NCBI GenBank assembly: GCA_007026445.1 | Contig: VDMD01000001.1 | Coordinates: forward strand, 2,294,001 to 2,358,000 | Direction of reading: 5' to 3' | DNA: 64,000 nucleotides | Origin: Schizophyllum amplum | Lineage: Eukaryota > Basidiomycota > Agaricomycetes > Agaricales > Schizophyllaceae | Shown: piece after piece, positions 10,150 to 23,259 of the stretch | How the letters are laid out: every line of letters begins with the position of its first letter | Position numbering within the stretch: position 1 is the first letter of the stretch | Notes under the pieces: model-generated | Databases searched by the model: none | Told to the model about the DNA's origin: nothing | What the model saw: only the letters and a program-made list of their open reading frames with translations | Translations under genes and position numbers: made by a program

Positions 10150-12162
10150 CGTGTAGGAGGGGGAGACTGTGGTTGGGGGGAGTAGAACTTGGCGGGGAGT
10201 GAGCGGGAGGAGGCAAGTGGTCGCTACGGAAAAGGAGGCCGGAGCATTATAAAGCCTTGTAAACTTTGTTGGCAGTAGGTCATCGGCCGGAGTGCGCGTC
10301 ATAAGGGTGGAACCATCACCATATGGGGAATGATTCCCCTGGACGCGGCAAGAACCGGCGTTCGTCATGTTCCCTTTGTGGTGTCCTCCCAGCTCTCGGT
10401 CACCACCATCATGCCTGCTCGGGATCCGCAGCGTCAACGCAGCGCCGTGCTTTAATTCTCGTCGTCTTCTTGCTTATCTCTCGATGCTTTTGTTCTCAAC
10501 AGTCGCGGTCTCATGCCGGACTCATCGCGTCCGGAAGAGGTCGGGCGAAAGCCGTCAGCAAGACGAACATCCGGGATCCCGGGTCTCGATTCATGGATCT
10601 TCGTCGTCTCCGCTTCAGCCGCTTGTGTCATGCTTACTGTCCATCTTGGGTCGAATTCCTGGTTTCTAACGTCCTCCACATCCACGGGCCCGACAAGCCA
10701 CAGGTCTACTTCGTTCACTTGTCAGCCGACTTCAATTATGTCGCTGTCGGTCCGCTCACGCAACAGGAATGAAAGATCCATACCAGTGTCAGCTATCGGC
10801 GCCTGGCGCCAGCAAGCAGTGATTGACCGGCGTTCGCGTCGATAACGCTCGTCATCGGCCTACTACCATCCGCAAGTGGCAAGTCCGGGAATAGACCTCT
10901 TGTTGCCCTTCGCAGCTGGCGCCCTATCTATGCTGCTTGCATCTTTCGTGTTCACCTGCCTTGAACATCGTGACTCGACTCTCCAGCTTTCCAGATAATC
11001 GTCCAATGATCAGTTTAGGGAGGATCACCTGCACCGATGTCCCTTTCGCCTACGACTGTTTCTTCGTTTGCTTTCTGAGCTATCCTTTCACAAGGACTGA
11101 TTGGACCGCGTACGATTATACATACGACTAGGAAGCACACATCTGGAGCAAGTCCGCTCTTCAACCACGGCGGTCCGACTCCGATACAGGCGAGAGCTGG
11201 ATCATGTCTCTTTCTTGCTCTCGCCAGTCACCTTCAAGTCGGTGGCGGCTCGGTTAACATAGGCGACAATGCAGATACCACCCCATTGCCTCCGCAGGCA
11301 GAGTCCCGCGTATCAGGCTCTATGTGGACCATAACGCATACTAGCCAGACGCAAATCATCCTTGTTCGGAATTTTGACGCTACCGACAACGCTGAGTGCG
11401 CCAGGACGGCCACGCACGAACCAAATGACCTGCAGAAGCCCAAGGGATTCGAGGATATCGATGGCGGCCACGGCCCGCGAGGCGTGTGAGCGTACGGCCA
11501 ACGCGCTCGGCACCAAGAGCAGCAAGGACACAGGAGCCCGCTGGCCAGGGAAGAGATTTCAGCTAGAGGAATGTGCAACTTCCTGTTTTCTCCTTTGCCG
11601 TAAGTTGATATCCATCAGTGCGCCTCGATGCAGCCTGTCCTTTCAACAGCAGAGATTTGTAAGGCTTAGTTATACTGGGTCATATGCATAGTTGACCACT
11701 CATCTGACCAATAGAGGACTTGGTGTCGCAGGGTTGATGCCCACAGCAAGCGCAGAGAGAGGACGGGCACACAAGTTACTTCGAAAAGGCAAGATAAGAT
11801 TCCGGACCACAGCGCGACTACAATTAAGTAAGGAGCACGATAAGTAACCGTCATCAAGTACAGAGGAGATACAAGGAGGCCGTGGTATGCAAGAAAAGGT
11901 GGTCGCGCTGCGGGAGGCGATGGGACAGGCGAAACACAGTCATGAGATGACAAGAACAGATGACAACCAAGCAGAGCTTGCAAGGTAAGCCGAGGATAGG
12001 GTCGATATAATGTGAGGGGATCCTGGAATGAAATGGCCGCGCGTTACAGGTGGATGGGATTGGATGGGGGGCAGGAAGTGACAACAGGCCGGCGATGGAG
12101 AGATCAAGACGATAGCGCGCGAGAAACCCAATAAATAACAGATAATGAGTTCGTGGGATGGC
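10150..12162. other. Two-kilobase stretch without a recognised gene
   Basis: Contains the membrane-protein promoter at its left end. Several open frames of 60-150 codons exist on both strands, but none matches a family. A hydrophobic plus-strand segment near 10895-11000, reading LLLPFAAGALSMLLASFVF and ending at TAA, could be the last exon of a lost or unannotated membrane protein, but no convincing upstream exons join it. Confidence 0.45.
10246..10253 (-). promoter_or_regulatory. TATA-like element of the 9236-10149 gene
   Basis: TATAAT within TTTATAATGC on the minus strand, about 100 bases before the ATG. Confidence 0.45.
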
Positions 12163-13062
12163 CTAGGCTGCACCGCCGACGACCACAGCTCCCTGGTAAG
12201 GCAGCATGGCACCGTTCGGAGACGGCATGGCTTTCATCGTCTTCTCGCTGACGGGAGCGACAACTGTCTCCTCCACCTGCATCGACATCTCCTTCATACG
12301 CGGGGTCTGCGGCTGCACGCTCCCACCGGCGCTCTCGGACGACGTCCGGCGAGCGGCTCTAGAGCGCGTGCCGCGCGTCGCGCGGCGCGCGGTCTCAGGC
12401 AGCGGCTCTGCTGCAGACTCTGGCGTGGGCGGGACATCGGCACCCGGGCCGGGAGAGCCGGCATCCACCTGATCCTTGGCCTGCCGGCTACGCACAGCGC
12501 GCCGCTTGGTCGCCGGATAGGGCGCGTCGGCGTCGTCGACGTCCTTGCGCTTGCGCTTGGCGGCAGCAGCGGCACCTCCGCCAGCGCCCGCGCGACGCTT
12601 GCGTGGGGTTGGCTTGTTGGGGATGGGGTCCGGGGGATTGGCGACGGGCTCAGCGATCGGGGCCACAGTCGTGGCGTCACGGAGCTTGGAACTCGCGGGG
12701 CGCTTGGTATTGGAGGTGGCGCGCGCGCCCGACCGCGGAGAGTCTTCGATTTGGACCAGGACGGGAAGGCCGAGGGAGGACGCGTCCAGAAGGGGCAGCG
12801 ACAGGGCCAGCTCCCCGCGGGGGTGGTAAAGGGGGAGGCGGCTGTCCGTCTGCGGGTGCTTGCGCTTGGTGGGACTCTTCGTGGGAGGGCGCATGACCCT
12901 ATGGATAGCACGGGTGGACGTCGGTGACGTGGATGAGGATTCGGAGGACGTCGAGTCGTTGCTCGACGCGGTCGCGGTACGGCGCATGATGATGGGCCCC
13001 GAGGGCGCGTCGGCCGTCGGGGAGCGGTAGGTGTGTGTGGGCTTGCGACGCATGACGGACAT
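12163..13062 (-). CDS. Basic, disordered, probably nuclear protein
   Basis: A single-exon frame of 299 residues starting MSVMRRKPTHTYRSP and ending at TAG. It is rich in Ser, Pro, Ala, Arg and Lys. It carries several clusters that look like nuclear localisation signals, including KRKRKDVDD, ATKRRAVRSR and PTPRKRRAG. No folded domain is recognised. An N-terminal Ser/Thr-rich stretch and a hydrophilic core with a LYHPRGELALSLPLL segment are the only features with predicted order. A reverse-strand frame of similar length here is a composition artefact of this GC-rich coding sequence. Function unknown. The call as a gene rests on length, codon bias towards G or C at third positions, and the NLS-like clusters. 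Confidence 0.65.
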   Translation of the reverse strand: MSVMRRKPTHTYRSPTADAPSGPIIMRRTATASSNDSTSSESSSTSPTSTRAIHRVMRPPTKSPTKRKHPQTDSRLPLYHPRGELALSLPLLDASSLGLPVLVQIEDSPRSGARATSNTKRPASSKLRDATTVAPIAEPVANPPDPIPNKPTPRKRRAGAGGGAAAAAKRKRKDVDDADAPYPATKRRAVRSRQAKDQVDAGSPGPGADVPPTPESAAEPLPETARRATRGTRSRAARRTSSESAGGSVQPQTPRMKEMSMQVEETVVAPVSEKTMKAMPSPNGAMLPYQGAVVVGGAA

Positions 13063-13753
13063 TGGAATTCGATGGGGGCGGTGGAGGTGTTGCTGGTGGA
13101 GACGTCAGCCTGCTGTGCAAAGCGCCAGAGCGCGCTGAAGCGACGCACGTATGGCCCGTATCTGTTGCTTTTTGAAAAGTTGGTGCAGGATGGTGTAGCT
13201 GACGGTTTTGGTCAAGGGCGACGGCGTGCAAGGCAGGGGTTGGTGTCGACGGAGACCCGCGATTGACGGTGGGGGTCTAGCCTGAGTGGGAGTAATTAGA
13301 TGTGCACTGGCCCTGATGCTCGAGCACTCACAGTCTCGCGTCGGGGCTGGTGCTGGGTGCGGTGGCGGCGATGGCGACGGCGGATACGGTGCTTGTCTCT
13401 GTTGTTGGGGACGAGGGCAAGGGCAAGCGATTTCGGCGGGCAAGGACGATCAATAAAAGCCAATAACCAATCGCCTTCACGTGGTCTCGCCACACAAGGG
13501 CGAACAAAATAGGAATCCCTTCTATTCATTGTGCCCCTGACACTGATCGTCCGTCCCTGCGTCTCATCTCGACTGCCTCGTCCACTGCACCTCTACACCA
13601 GCCTACAGCCTCACGTATCTCAACGATGGAACACTTTTTAATCCGGTTATCCAAGCCTGGCATAGTGCGATCCGCACTGATCTACATTACTTACACGGTG
13701 AGGTAAACAAGTCCTAATGCTAAATTCAGATCAAGTCCTCGTCAGTCATGCCC
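13063..13753. other. Intergenic, promoter of the basic protein
   Basis: Pyrimidine- and purine-rich sequence between the 5' end of the basic protein gene and the 3' end of the large ATPase gene. No gene seen. Confidence 0.5.
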
Positions 13754-16700
13754 TCATACCGCGCTGCGGGCCAACAGCTGGCTGAACGACATCATGTACT
13801 TCTCGCATATAGCTGAAAAGTAGAATTCATGCTCCGCGTTATGGGGATGGACGAGATTGTGCTGCGACGCGGATCAGCTCACCCCCATCTATCACGGAGA
13901 AGAAGACGCACCGCTATTTCGTGAGCCAGCGTAAAGTAGTTGGACACGAAGGCCTGCGTGAGTTTGCCCTGTCTGACCTCCTGGTCGTCTGCGTGGGCTA
14001 CAGTCAGCGCATGATAGATTGTAGATGCATGCCAACTTACGCCATGCCTCGTAGTACCGCAGGTTCAGGAAGATGCTACCGTTGCGATTGAAAGCGATCA
14101 CGCCACCCGACACATCCATGAAGAGATGTAGACTGGAGAGCGGCAACTGATAGACGTTTGCCAAGGGCATGATCACCCCGATGAAACGATTTATCGCATC
14201 GCGCTTTGTCTCCAAGAACGTCGGTTTGTCCGGGACATCTAAACGGGCATTAGTCTGCCAATGATTGCACCACGCAACCTTACCACTTACCTGGCGTTAC
14301 AAACACCTTGAATGAGCTTACAGTCCCTGTCACAAATCCAAACAGTCAGTCACGTGCTGGACCTACAAGCCACACAGGCGACGCACCCAATTGAGTCAGA
14401 TCGCCAACCTGGTTGGATATGTCGCAGTAGCCCTCGTTCAAGGCCTCTCGAACGCGCTCCATATGTTCTTGCCCGTTCTTGATCACATTCGCCGACTCTG
14501 CGCGGCAACCCTGCATGGCGATATCGATGTTGCGATCTGCAAATCCGTTAGCTCTCCACACCGTGTCTTCGCTATACGCAGCGCACCGATGTTCGACAAA
14601 GGCGTAACGTTCGGGCCTTGAGGCTGCTGAGGTTGAGGCATCAAGCCAGTCTCCATGGGAGACCCTGGCAAAGGACTGGCAGTAAATCGATTCTTCCACT
14701 TCTGCAGAGTTGATTGGGGTCGAGATTGTGGCGGCTCCATAACCGATTCAGGCCGTTCCTTCTCTACAATTGTCGCAGAGGAATCTTCAGAGGGTCGCGA
14801 GGGAGCCGGTACCGGGGCTTGTGGCATAGCTTGCTTTACGTCCTTCGGTGGCGCGGGTTGCGCGAAACCTCCAGGTAACGATGGTATGCTGTCCTCGTCT
14901 TGTTTATGCTGCTGTGACAACAGAGTCGCCTTATGTTGGGCTTCTCGAGCCTCGTGGTCCGCCTTTCTCTGCCGTAAGATCCTGTCGACTGCACGCCGCA
15001 TCAGCTTGGGGCGATCAAGAGCAGCTACATGGTACATACCGTTATATCCTCGTCGCTTCAACGACTTGAGGTCCGTGGACAGGATGGTCATGAACAGGAG
15101 CGCATCATGCGCTTTAGGGGACTCGAACAAAATCCGGTTCAGCGACGTTGCCACCCTACATCGTCATCAGCATACGAACATCCTCGTGGTCCCTCGCCTA
15201 TTACTCACTCATACATGTCGATCTGCGCATTTGTGGCGACCCACAATTCAACCTTCCCATACCCCGACCGCTTCGCCACCGCACTCGCATCCTGCCGGTT
15301 CGATAGCCTCACTTTGCCGAAGTTGAGCGACTTGGTCACGGCGAGCGTCCCGAATGCGCGAACGATCAGGTTCTCCGGCGTAAGTTGGACGCGCATCGTG
15401 CGTGCGTGGCTGTGGTCGTGCAAAAAGAGCGGCAGTCGCTCTAGCACCAGTGCCTTCATAGCGAGCGCTGGCTTGTAGTTCGCAACCTCGCCGCCGAAGT
15501 TGTGATCTTCCTTGACGATGGAGCTCAGCCGCCGCGAGCCCAGGGCACCGTAGAACTCTGAGTAGAACGTTAGCATAAGGAAGACCTCATGAGAGAAACG
15601 CACACACTCTCAAGGATGTCCTCTTGAGGCGCGGTGAACAGCTGATCGCCGAAGATCTGTAGCGCGATCGAGTCGTCCGCAACCACGATCTCCTCCGGCC
15701 TTTTCAGATCATACTGGAGTTCCCAATCATCCTCGTCATCCAGCTCGGCCTCCTTGCTCTTCGCAGGTCGCGGCTTGCGCTGGATCCCTAGGAGAACATT
15801 TGTGCGCTTCATCCGTGTCATCGTTGCCGACGAGACCATGGCGGCGTTCACGGCGATATTGCGCAGCTCATTTAAGAAGCTGGGTGAGGGAGGTGAGTAT
15901 CAGCAAAGATCAGCGTACGGGCGCCGCGACACTCACTTCTGCGGCCCATCAGCTAGTTGGTAGAATTTGTACGGATCGGCAAGCAACATCTGCGCAACCT
16001 GCTCTACGGTTGGCTCCTGCTTTGTCCCAATCGCGCTGAGGAAGCCGTTCGCCGCGGAGCCGAAGTCGACGAAGACGAACAGTTTTGAGTGAAGCTGCGC
16101 CTTCGACTGACCGCCGAAAAAGCAATGCGAAGGGGGCAGACGCCTGAGCACCGACGTCTCTTTGTCCCGCACGGGTACCATGTTAAGCGTGGACAGCGCC
16201 ACCAACTCGGCATTGGAGAAATCTGTTATGACGGTCAATAGCTGCACAAACACATGATATATAGCACACCTGCGATACGGGAAGCGAGAAGCGAGAACCA
16301 CACTCGTGCTTGTGATTCGTCCCCTGGGGGCGAACGTCTGAGGAGATCTACCAGCAGGCTGGTCGGCGGCTGCTTCTGGATCTTCAACTTCGTGACGATG
16401 TCCTTAGGTGCGCGGGGGTCTATGACGGTGTATCCAAAGACGATCCACTCAACGCTGGCGTACACCTGCTTAACATTTAGCGGCATCCAAGCACAGCATG
16501 GTAGGCACTACCTCTTTCGGCGTCACCAGGCAGTATGTCGGCTTCTCCACAGTGCCCTTCATCGCGGGTACAAAGGCAATGTCGCGGAAGTTAACAGGAT
16601 CGTACTCTTTGCTGTATCGCAGATCGAAATGGGCCAGAAAGTACTTCATGGCGTTCTCGCGGATCTGTAGATTTCACGTTAGCAGAACACAATAGTCGAC

Positions 16701-19700
16701 CAGCTTCATGGGTCTCGCCTTCTCATCTGCACTTGCGCAGAGGTTGATGATAGCCGCCAACGGTGGGAATCGGCGAAGACCAAGCTTGAACAGAAACTGC
16801 GCTGAACGATGATATGAGGCGATATCGACGACAAATGAAGGCTCCAAAACCAACCTTCCTCTGAATTGCTCCTCCACTTGACCTGTGTACCCCAATCGAT
16901 GACCGGCAGGCCAAGTTGCCGGAAGACATCCAGAGGTTCATACAAGTCCTTGGCGAGGAATCGCGCTGATTTCCCGTCCTCCTTCTCTGTCTGACCTTCC
17001 GCGAAGAAAGCCTTCGTCGACACCAGTTTCCGCATTTCGTCCGCTGACAGAGTCGTCTGCACGGACGCGAAGTACTTGACGAGCTCGGGTATGGTCCACT
17101 GATTGGTCTTGATCATCCTGTCCACCGGGTCAGTACACTGGCGCAGGTCAGTCGTTTAGAGGCAGCTCACCTGTCGAAGATGACCTGCAATTCAACATGC
17201 TTGCGCACGCCAATATCCTGCAGCATCTTCGCAACGTTACCGCGCACGGCCGTACCCGACGGGAAGTTCACGACGGGCAAGTCGTGGAAGATATCCGCGC
17301 TCGCGAAATATGTCTGCTCTGGTTTCTTCAGCCCTATGGTCGTCGGCATGCACGTCTGCTCCCGCAGCAGTGCAATAGCTTCCCCCTTCAGCGCCGTCGA
17401 CAACGATGGCCAGGCGCGTGCAAGCGTCGTCAGCACCCGCTCCGCCCATTCCGGGTTCGCCGTCAGGTCGTGCGCTGTATCCTGCCCCACGACCGCCTTG
17501 CTGCACAAATGCTCCAACCACTCCACCGTCGACAGCTCCGTCCACCCAAATGCAGACGCCAACGCCAGCGGCTCAAACTGCCGACTGACCTCCCCAGGCA
17601 GAAGGTGCGGCGGCAGCGGGCCCTCCGGCAAGATCACCGTCCGCGGCGTCGCGTACGTCTCGATCGTGCTCAGCGGCAGAATGCGCTCCTCCGGCGTCCC
17701 GCACCGCTGCACCAGCACCGCCGCGCCGAGCAGCTGCCCGCGCACGCTCTCAAAGCGCCCGCGGTCCAACTGCTTGCTGGCGTCCGCCCACCAGCGCATG
17801 CACGCCACCATCTCCGCCTCCGGCAGGGGCCGCGCGGCGAGCTCGGCGAGCACGTCGTCGAAGGTGACGTCGCGCACGATGCCGCGCATAGAGAGCACGC
17901 CCACCATCGCCGGCGCGCCGTCGACGATGGCGTCCGGCACCGTGGGCAGCTGCTTGAGGAACGCCGCGTAGGACGCGTGCGGCATGCGCACGGAGCAATC
18001 CGCGTGCACGCCGCTCGTCGACAGGAGCGGGAAGTTCTTGGTTGGTGTGCAGCCAAAGAAGCCCGCCTCCAGTAAGCTTGAGACCGCGTGCGATGGCGTT
18101 GACTGGTGGAAGGTGAAGAACTTGAGCGCGTGGAGGCCGCGCGCGGTGAGCCACGCTTTGAGCTCATCACCTGGGTCCGGGCCTGACCCCTGCCAGAGGT
18201 CCCGAATGGTGTCAAGTTCGACTTCGTAGGCAGCCCGAGCCAGCACACCACCCATGTGCAGCAGCTCTCGGTTCCATACCGCGACATTGCGATCCCTGTA
18301 GAATATGAGGGGTGCGCCTACTGATCAGCAACGAACACGCACGCCAGGTCAATCGTTTCGCGTTCTACGGTGGGAATGAACCTGGAGGCCATATGCCCAC
18401 CGAGCCCAGTCGTCTGAGCCGTTGCGTGTCCCTACAGAGCAAAAAGTCATATTCTTATTCAAACGACCTACGTAACATGGACATACAATGAAAAGTTTTG
18501 TGGTACCCTGGCCGTCGAGGTCTGCCCTAAGCCCCTGGAATATACTGCCCAGCTCCGACGCCACCTGATCGTCCTCCTTCTTGCTGGCATCGTACTCGTC
18601 TTTCGCTGTCTATACACTGTTAGCGATCATACAGAGTGACTGGCGCGATTAGCAACATACATAGATCAGACTATACTTGACGGCCTTGGGCGGATTCTTC
18701 TGCATGGAGCGGTACAGCTCCGAGGTCATTTTCCTGTCGAGCGTGACATCCATGTCCATGGTGAAGATGGAGAGATTGACACTCGTCTCCTCCACCTTCC
18801 TCGGATCCTTCTTCACCGGTGGAGGCGGTGGAGGCAGCGGTGCGGACTGCGGCGTCGCAGTGGCGCCAGCAAAAGAGAACAGGGACTTGAAGAACCCTTG
18901 CGGCTTCTCTTCCTTGTTCACCGGAGGTGCGCGCGGGGGAGGCTTCTCGGTACCTGACGTGTACACCCAACGCATAACCTCGGCCTTGATATGCACGGCT
19001 GCAGCACCGTCGTCAGTACCGGATACTGAGGTTTATCTCGCGACGCACAAGTGGAGCGCATCTGCTTTGCGGTCATCATTCGTGAAGGGCCTCGCGTGTT
19101 CATGTATTTGGGGAAAGACAACGGCTTCGGCACACCGTTGCCTTTTGTCAAGCGTACCAGACGCTTGTCATCCAAGTAGACGCAGATCTCGGATAGCGTG
19201 GTCATGAACGTGATGGAGGAGGCCAAGAAACGCGTGAAGTCGAAGGCAACGGGTATCGGTGTTGCCTCACGCAGTGGCATTTCGAAGGAGGTCCATTTCT
19301 CCGCCTCGGTTCCCTTCGCTTCAGTCTGCCCTCGCCTTGCGAGAAGCTATATGATGGTAAGCATGTGTCAGTCGACGGAGATGGTTGCGCACCTGATCCT
19401 TATTCCAGTGGAAGCCCATCCAGTTGTCTGCGCGGTATGAGGAAAAGGTCGGATTCGTCGAGATGCATCACGCACTTCCTGAGGTAACAAATGGCTCCTC
19501 TGTCACGGAGAACAAGCTGTAGAAGCCTGTTCGCGTAAGCACAATCGACTGCCGTTGACTGAGTTGAACGCGACATACCCACTCCGAACGCTCCAATCTT
19601 GTCTTCGTCTGGATTGCCCTCCGCTACAAAGCTGGTCAGGATGGGACTCAAGTGATAGATGTAGCTGACACACCAATCTTCTTCAGCCGATCCCAGTCCT

Positions 19701-20101
19701 CGTTGCGGAACAACATGCCATTGTTCTTGAAGGTCCACTGGTGTACCAGTGTCTTCTTCAGGTCCGGAAGAGCTCCTGCCGAGTCCACAGCGGCGGTGCT
19801 CTCTGCACTCTCCGCCGACTTTGCAGACAGATAGTCCTGGGTTTCGAAATGGATCTCCACTGCTTTGGACTGCGCGTCGTCCGAGTTCTGGAGCACTGCA
19901 GGCAAGTCACGGACGGAACGTGTTATGCAGTGCTATCAACTCACGCTCGCGGAATACAGTAAACTCCCCCGAATAGCGAGCAAGGACCTTGTCGATCAGC
20001 GCCCTCTGGTTGACTTGTACGGCCTCATCTTGGCCTTGATCCCACTGCACAGCGGAGGTTAGATTGACGAGGCTGGCGCTGGGACCGGCATACCAATTCA
20101 T
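13754..20101 (-). CDS. Very large sacsin-like GHKL ATPase, DUF3684 family
   Basis: A many-exon gene for a protein of very roughly 1,700 residues. The start reads MNWYAGPSASLVNLTS, then EVQVNQRALIDKVLARYSGEF-type sequence, then ELLQNSDDA, the ATP-binding N-box of Hsp90/sacsin GHKL ATPases. KIGAFGVGFYS, the glycine-rich lid, is spliced across an intron near 19570. Further on come a variable region with polyproline (near 18830) and a long exon at 17167-18255 typical of DUF3684. Another conserved block is SARFLAKDLYEPLDVFRQLGLPV. The C-terminus reads HNLVHPHNAEHEFYFSAICEKY and ends at TGA at 13754. The family is widespread in fungi. By analogy with sacsin it may be a chaperone-like ATPase, but no function is established. 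It shares a 327-base divergent promoter with the next gene. Confidence 0.88.
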
Positions 20102-20428
20102 TTCGTCGCGACGCCATCTGCACCGCGCGCGAGTCCGCTGACAAGGATGATGATGGGGGGAGGAGGGAAGGTAGACGCGCTGACGGCTTCACGCCACATA
20201 GCACCGGGCCGATTGCCGGTCACGCATATGCGGGGGTGACGCGCCACCGCGACGAGACCAAAGGCTAGACACCCCGGCTCGGTCCCGACAGCGACGAGCA
20301 GCCAGCAGCAGCAGTCGTCCGACTCCGGTCCGTCCCCGGCACGCGCTTCGCTTAACGAACCATCGCTTGTCGTCTTACTCCCATCACCAGCGCACTCACA
20401 GCTGGTCCGAGCGTCGACTCGTCCACCC
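20102..20428. promoter_or_regulatory. Divergent promoter of the DUF3684 ATPase and F-box genes
   Basis: A 327-base gap between two outward-facing start codons must hold both promoters. No clear TATA box seen. Confidence 0.5.
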
Positions 20429-22866
20429 ATGCAGTCGCCCATCGAAAGACTTCCCGACGATGTGCTCGCAAGTAAGTCCCACTGTGTCTCCTGTGAGCGC
20501 TTATCTCACAACACGCGACAGAGCTCGTGAACAACGTCCTGCACAGCGAGCCTTCCACCGCACCCCTCTTCCTCGCATCGCTGGGCACCCGAATTCACGC
20601 CATAAGCGTAGCGACATTGTTTCAACAGATCCATGTTCACGACGACGACGCATCGCTCGCGCTGGATCATTCTTCCTCTGCCAGAAGCAATACTTTCGCT
20701 TTGTTGTCCAACCCTGCACGATATGGTTGGGCAGTGAAGGCGGTTGTCGTCGACGCTGCGTCAGAAACGGTGCAAGACGACACGCATCGACCCATCGGAG
20801 CCGATGACCTCTCGCGCTTGCTCAGGTCCTGTCCAAACCTGCAGCAATTCATATGGACATCTTCAATGCCTCCGCCAGACGGGCTATGCGAGGTGCTGTC
20901 GTTTCCGTCGCACCCCGCATTCAAACTCATCACATAACTCGGCAGATGCTCATGGACAAGCCTCGCCTGCAAAAGTTCTCCCTGAACCCTTCGCATCATC
21001 AAGTCTCGCCCGCACGTCACTTGCTCGCGAAATGGGACGCGCCGTCCCTGCCCTGCCTCGCTGGCCTCTCATCCTTGGAGATAACTCGTCCCCTATCTCA
21101 ACTCGGTGCTCACTCGTTATCGACACTCCTCAGCTCTCTTGCTTCCAGCCTTGAAACTTTGAGCCTTGACTTTGTATGGCTGGACGACTCCATATGCGAA
21201 GATATCGCGGCCCTCAGCCGACTGCGCAAGTTGCGATTGAGCACAGGCGGCACCAAGCTTACCGACCAGGGGATCGTCACGCTCATGGAAGGTTGCGATG
21301 CGCTGCAAGAGCTCATCCTAGATGACGTCGAAGGTGAATTGTTACACGTACCGCACAAGCTCATTCCCTCATTGCTCTTACCCTCCACGAAGGCCGGCTG
21401 AGCCGCTGTCTCTGGACCAAACCTCTTACCTACCCGAAGCATCTGCGCACCTTGCAAATTATATTCAGCGAGGCCGAGCATCATCATTCATGGTCGGCTG
21501 ATCACCTAGCCTCAATACACGAGTTCCCTCTGGCATCTCTGACCAGCCTATCTGTCACCCGCCGACAAGCTCTGCCCTCACCCGACGGTGTCTACATCAA
21601 AGCACACGTCGACGACGCCGTAGCTCTTCGGCCCCTCCCCCAAGACTTGCTGGACAAGCTTGCCACGTCTGCGTCCTCGATGACTCACCTGGATCTGGAC
21701 TTCTGGTCATGTTCCATCTCCGACGTCAAGACGTTGGTACAGAAGTGTCAACAACTTGAGGTATCGCTCACGCGACCTGGCGTCGCGCTCTGCTGACCCG
21801 TTTTAGACCTTGCGATTATGTCTGGACGCACCATTCCTCAAGCTTCTGGGCCTCGTGTCGTGTTTCTCGTTGTTGTCGAGCCTGCACACGCTTTCGGTGG
21901 CCGTGCTGGAGGAGCACGCACCGGGGAAAGCTCCACTGCCTTTAGTGCCTGATCACTCAACGCTGTTCCTCAAATTCGAGGACGACCCATCCATGCCGAG
22001 CGCTGGACGCGATATCAAGAAATTTGTACGGAAAATGTCGAAGCTGTCCTTACTAGGTAAGCCCATACCACTGCGTACCCAGACGCGTCCCTCATTGCGA
22101 ACCAGAATGGTATGGCAAGAACGGCCGCGGCTCGTGGACCGCCGAACGGTCTACCACTACATCGAAACTCGGCCCAACAGTCACTGTCGAGTACCACCCA
22201 CCTTCCATCGACACCGAGGTCTGGCAGACCCTCCAATCCCGCGCCGGCTGGACCACCGACCACCACGACGGAGGCGCCTACCGGCGCGAGGGCCATGCCT
22301 GGACGGGCGATCTCGCGGATACGACGATCGCACGCACGGAGCTCGAGCACCCCTGCAATCAACGTACAACACACAAGCCCCGCGCCCCCTCCCTCTCCCT
22401 CTCCTCATCCTCCTCGAGCGCAGATACGACCCTGAACCTTCTTGCCACACCACCGCCCTCCGCCCTCTTCTCGCCGCCGAGCTTCGAGCAGTCCAAGGAC
22501 ACCCCGCCCCCGTCCCCACCATCGGACGACGACCAGCTCGGCGACGGACCCACGATCAAAAGGCGCTCGCCCGGCCGGCCACAGCGGCGGCGCGTCACGT
22601 CGGAAACCGCCGGGGCGGCAACGGAGGCAAGCTCCGGGACGCCGCGCTCGGGCAGAGGTCCCCCTAAAGCAGCGAGCGGAGGCGCGCCCGCGAAGACAGG
22701 GAATGGCGGAGGTGCAGCGAGCGGTGGTGGCAGGAGGGATGCGCCCAAAGCCGGCAACGGACGCAGCCGGGGCGGGCGCAGGAACTCAGAGAAGGTTGGT
22801 GGGGAGACGATGCCACCTCCGGCGCGTAGCGGGCGCGGTGGGCGACGGCGGATGTCGGCTGCTTGA
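20429..22866 (+). CDS. F-box/leucine-rich-repeat-like protein with basic Gly/Arg/Ser tail
   Basis: Encodes 726 residues from six exons. Introns of 50, 53, 59, 46 and 49 bases give an exact frame. It starts MQSPIERLPDDVLAKLVNNV, a degenerate F-box. The middle has leucine-rich-like blocks typical of mushroom F-box proteins, such as LSSLEITRPLSQL, LRKLRLSTGGTKLTDQGIV, LQELILDDVEG and LKLLGLVSCFSLLSSLHTL. The last exon, from about 22108, adds a hydrophilic domain and then a disordered tail of Pro, Gly, Arg and Lys with RGG-like stretches, ending at TGA. F-box proteins recruit substrates to SCF ubiquitin ligases; the leucine-rich part would bind the substrate. The basic tail is unusual for such proteins and could bind nucleic acid. 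Convergence of the frame over five introns makes the model firm; the function is by analogy. Confidence 0.8.
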
Positions 22867-23259
22867 GCAACGGCAGGATGTCGCTTGAGCGGTGGACGTC
22901 TGCCGTCTGGGCTGTGGGTGTCTGCAGCCTGAGCGGTGGGTGCCCGCCGCCCGAACAGTCAAGTCTCGCTTGGCGACGATGACCGCCATCGCATGCATCT
23001 CATATCTTTTGTGTTCCTCCATATCTCTCACTCATTCGGACATAATTCCCTCAGTTCTTCCAACCCTCCCCCAAGTCCCCTTCTCAGCATCTCATAACTT
23101 CGTCTTCTTTCAGCGGCTGGACGTCGCATATCTTGGCTTCCTCTTGCGGGTATCTATCTTCTTTTCCAGACGCCCGGTGCGGTGACTTGACCCTCTCGCG
23201 AGGTGACTTAACCCTCTGGCTTCCCTGGCAGCATCGGACACACAAACCTCAATGTACTT

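Noticed and set aside
12294..13148. A 284-codon minus-strand frame overlapping the basic-protein gene
   Set aside because: Pro/Arg-rich shadow in another frame; the 299-codon frame has NLS clusters and a cleaner start.
17197..18075. A 292-codon plus-strand frame inside the DUF3684 gene
   Set aside because: It is a reverse-strand shadow of the strongly supported 17167-18255 exon; it is Arg/His-rich and has no domain.
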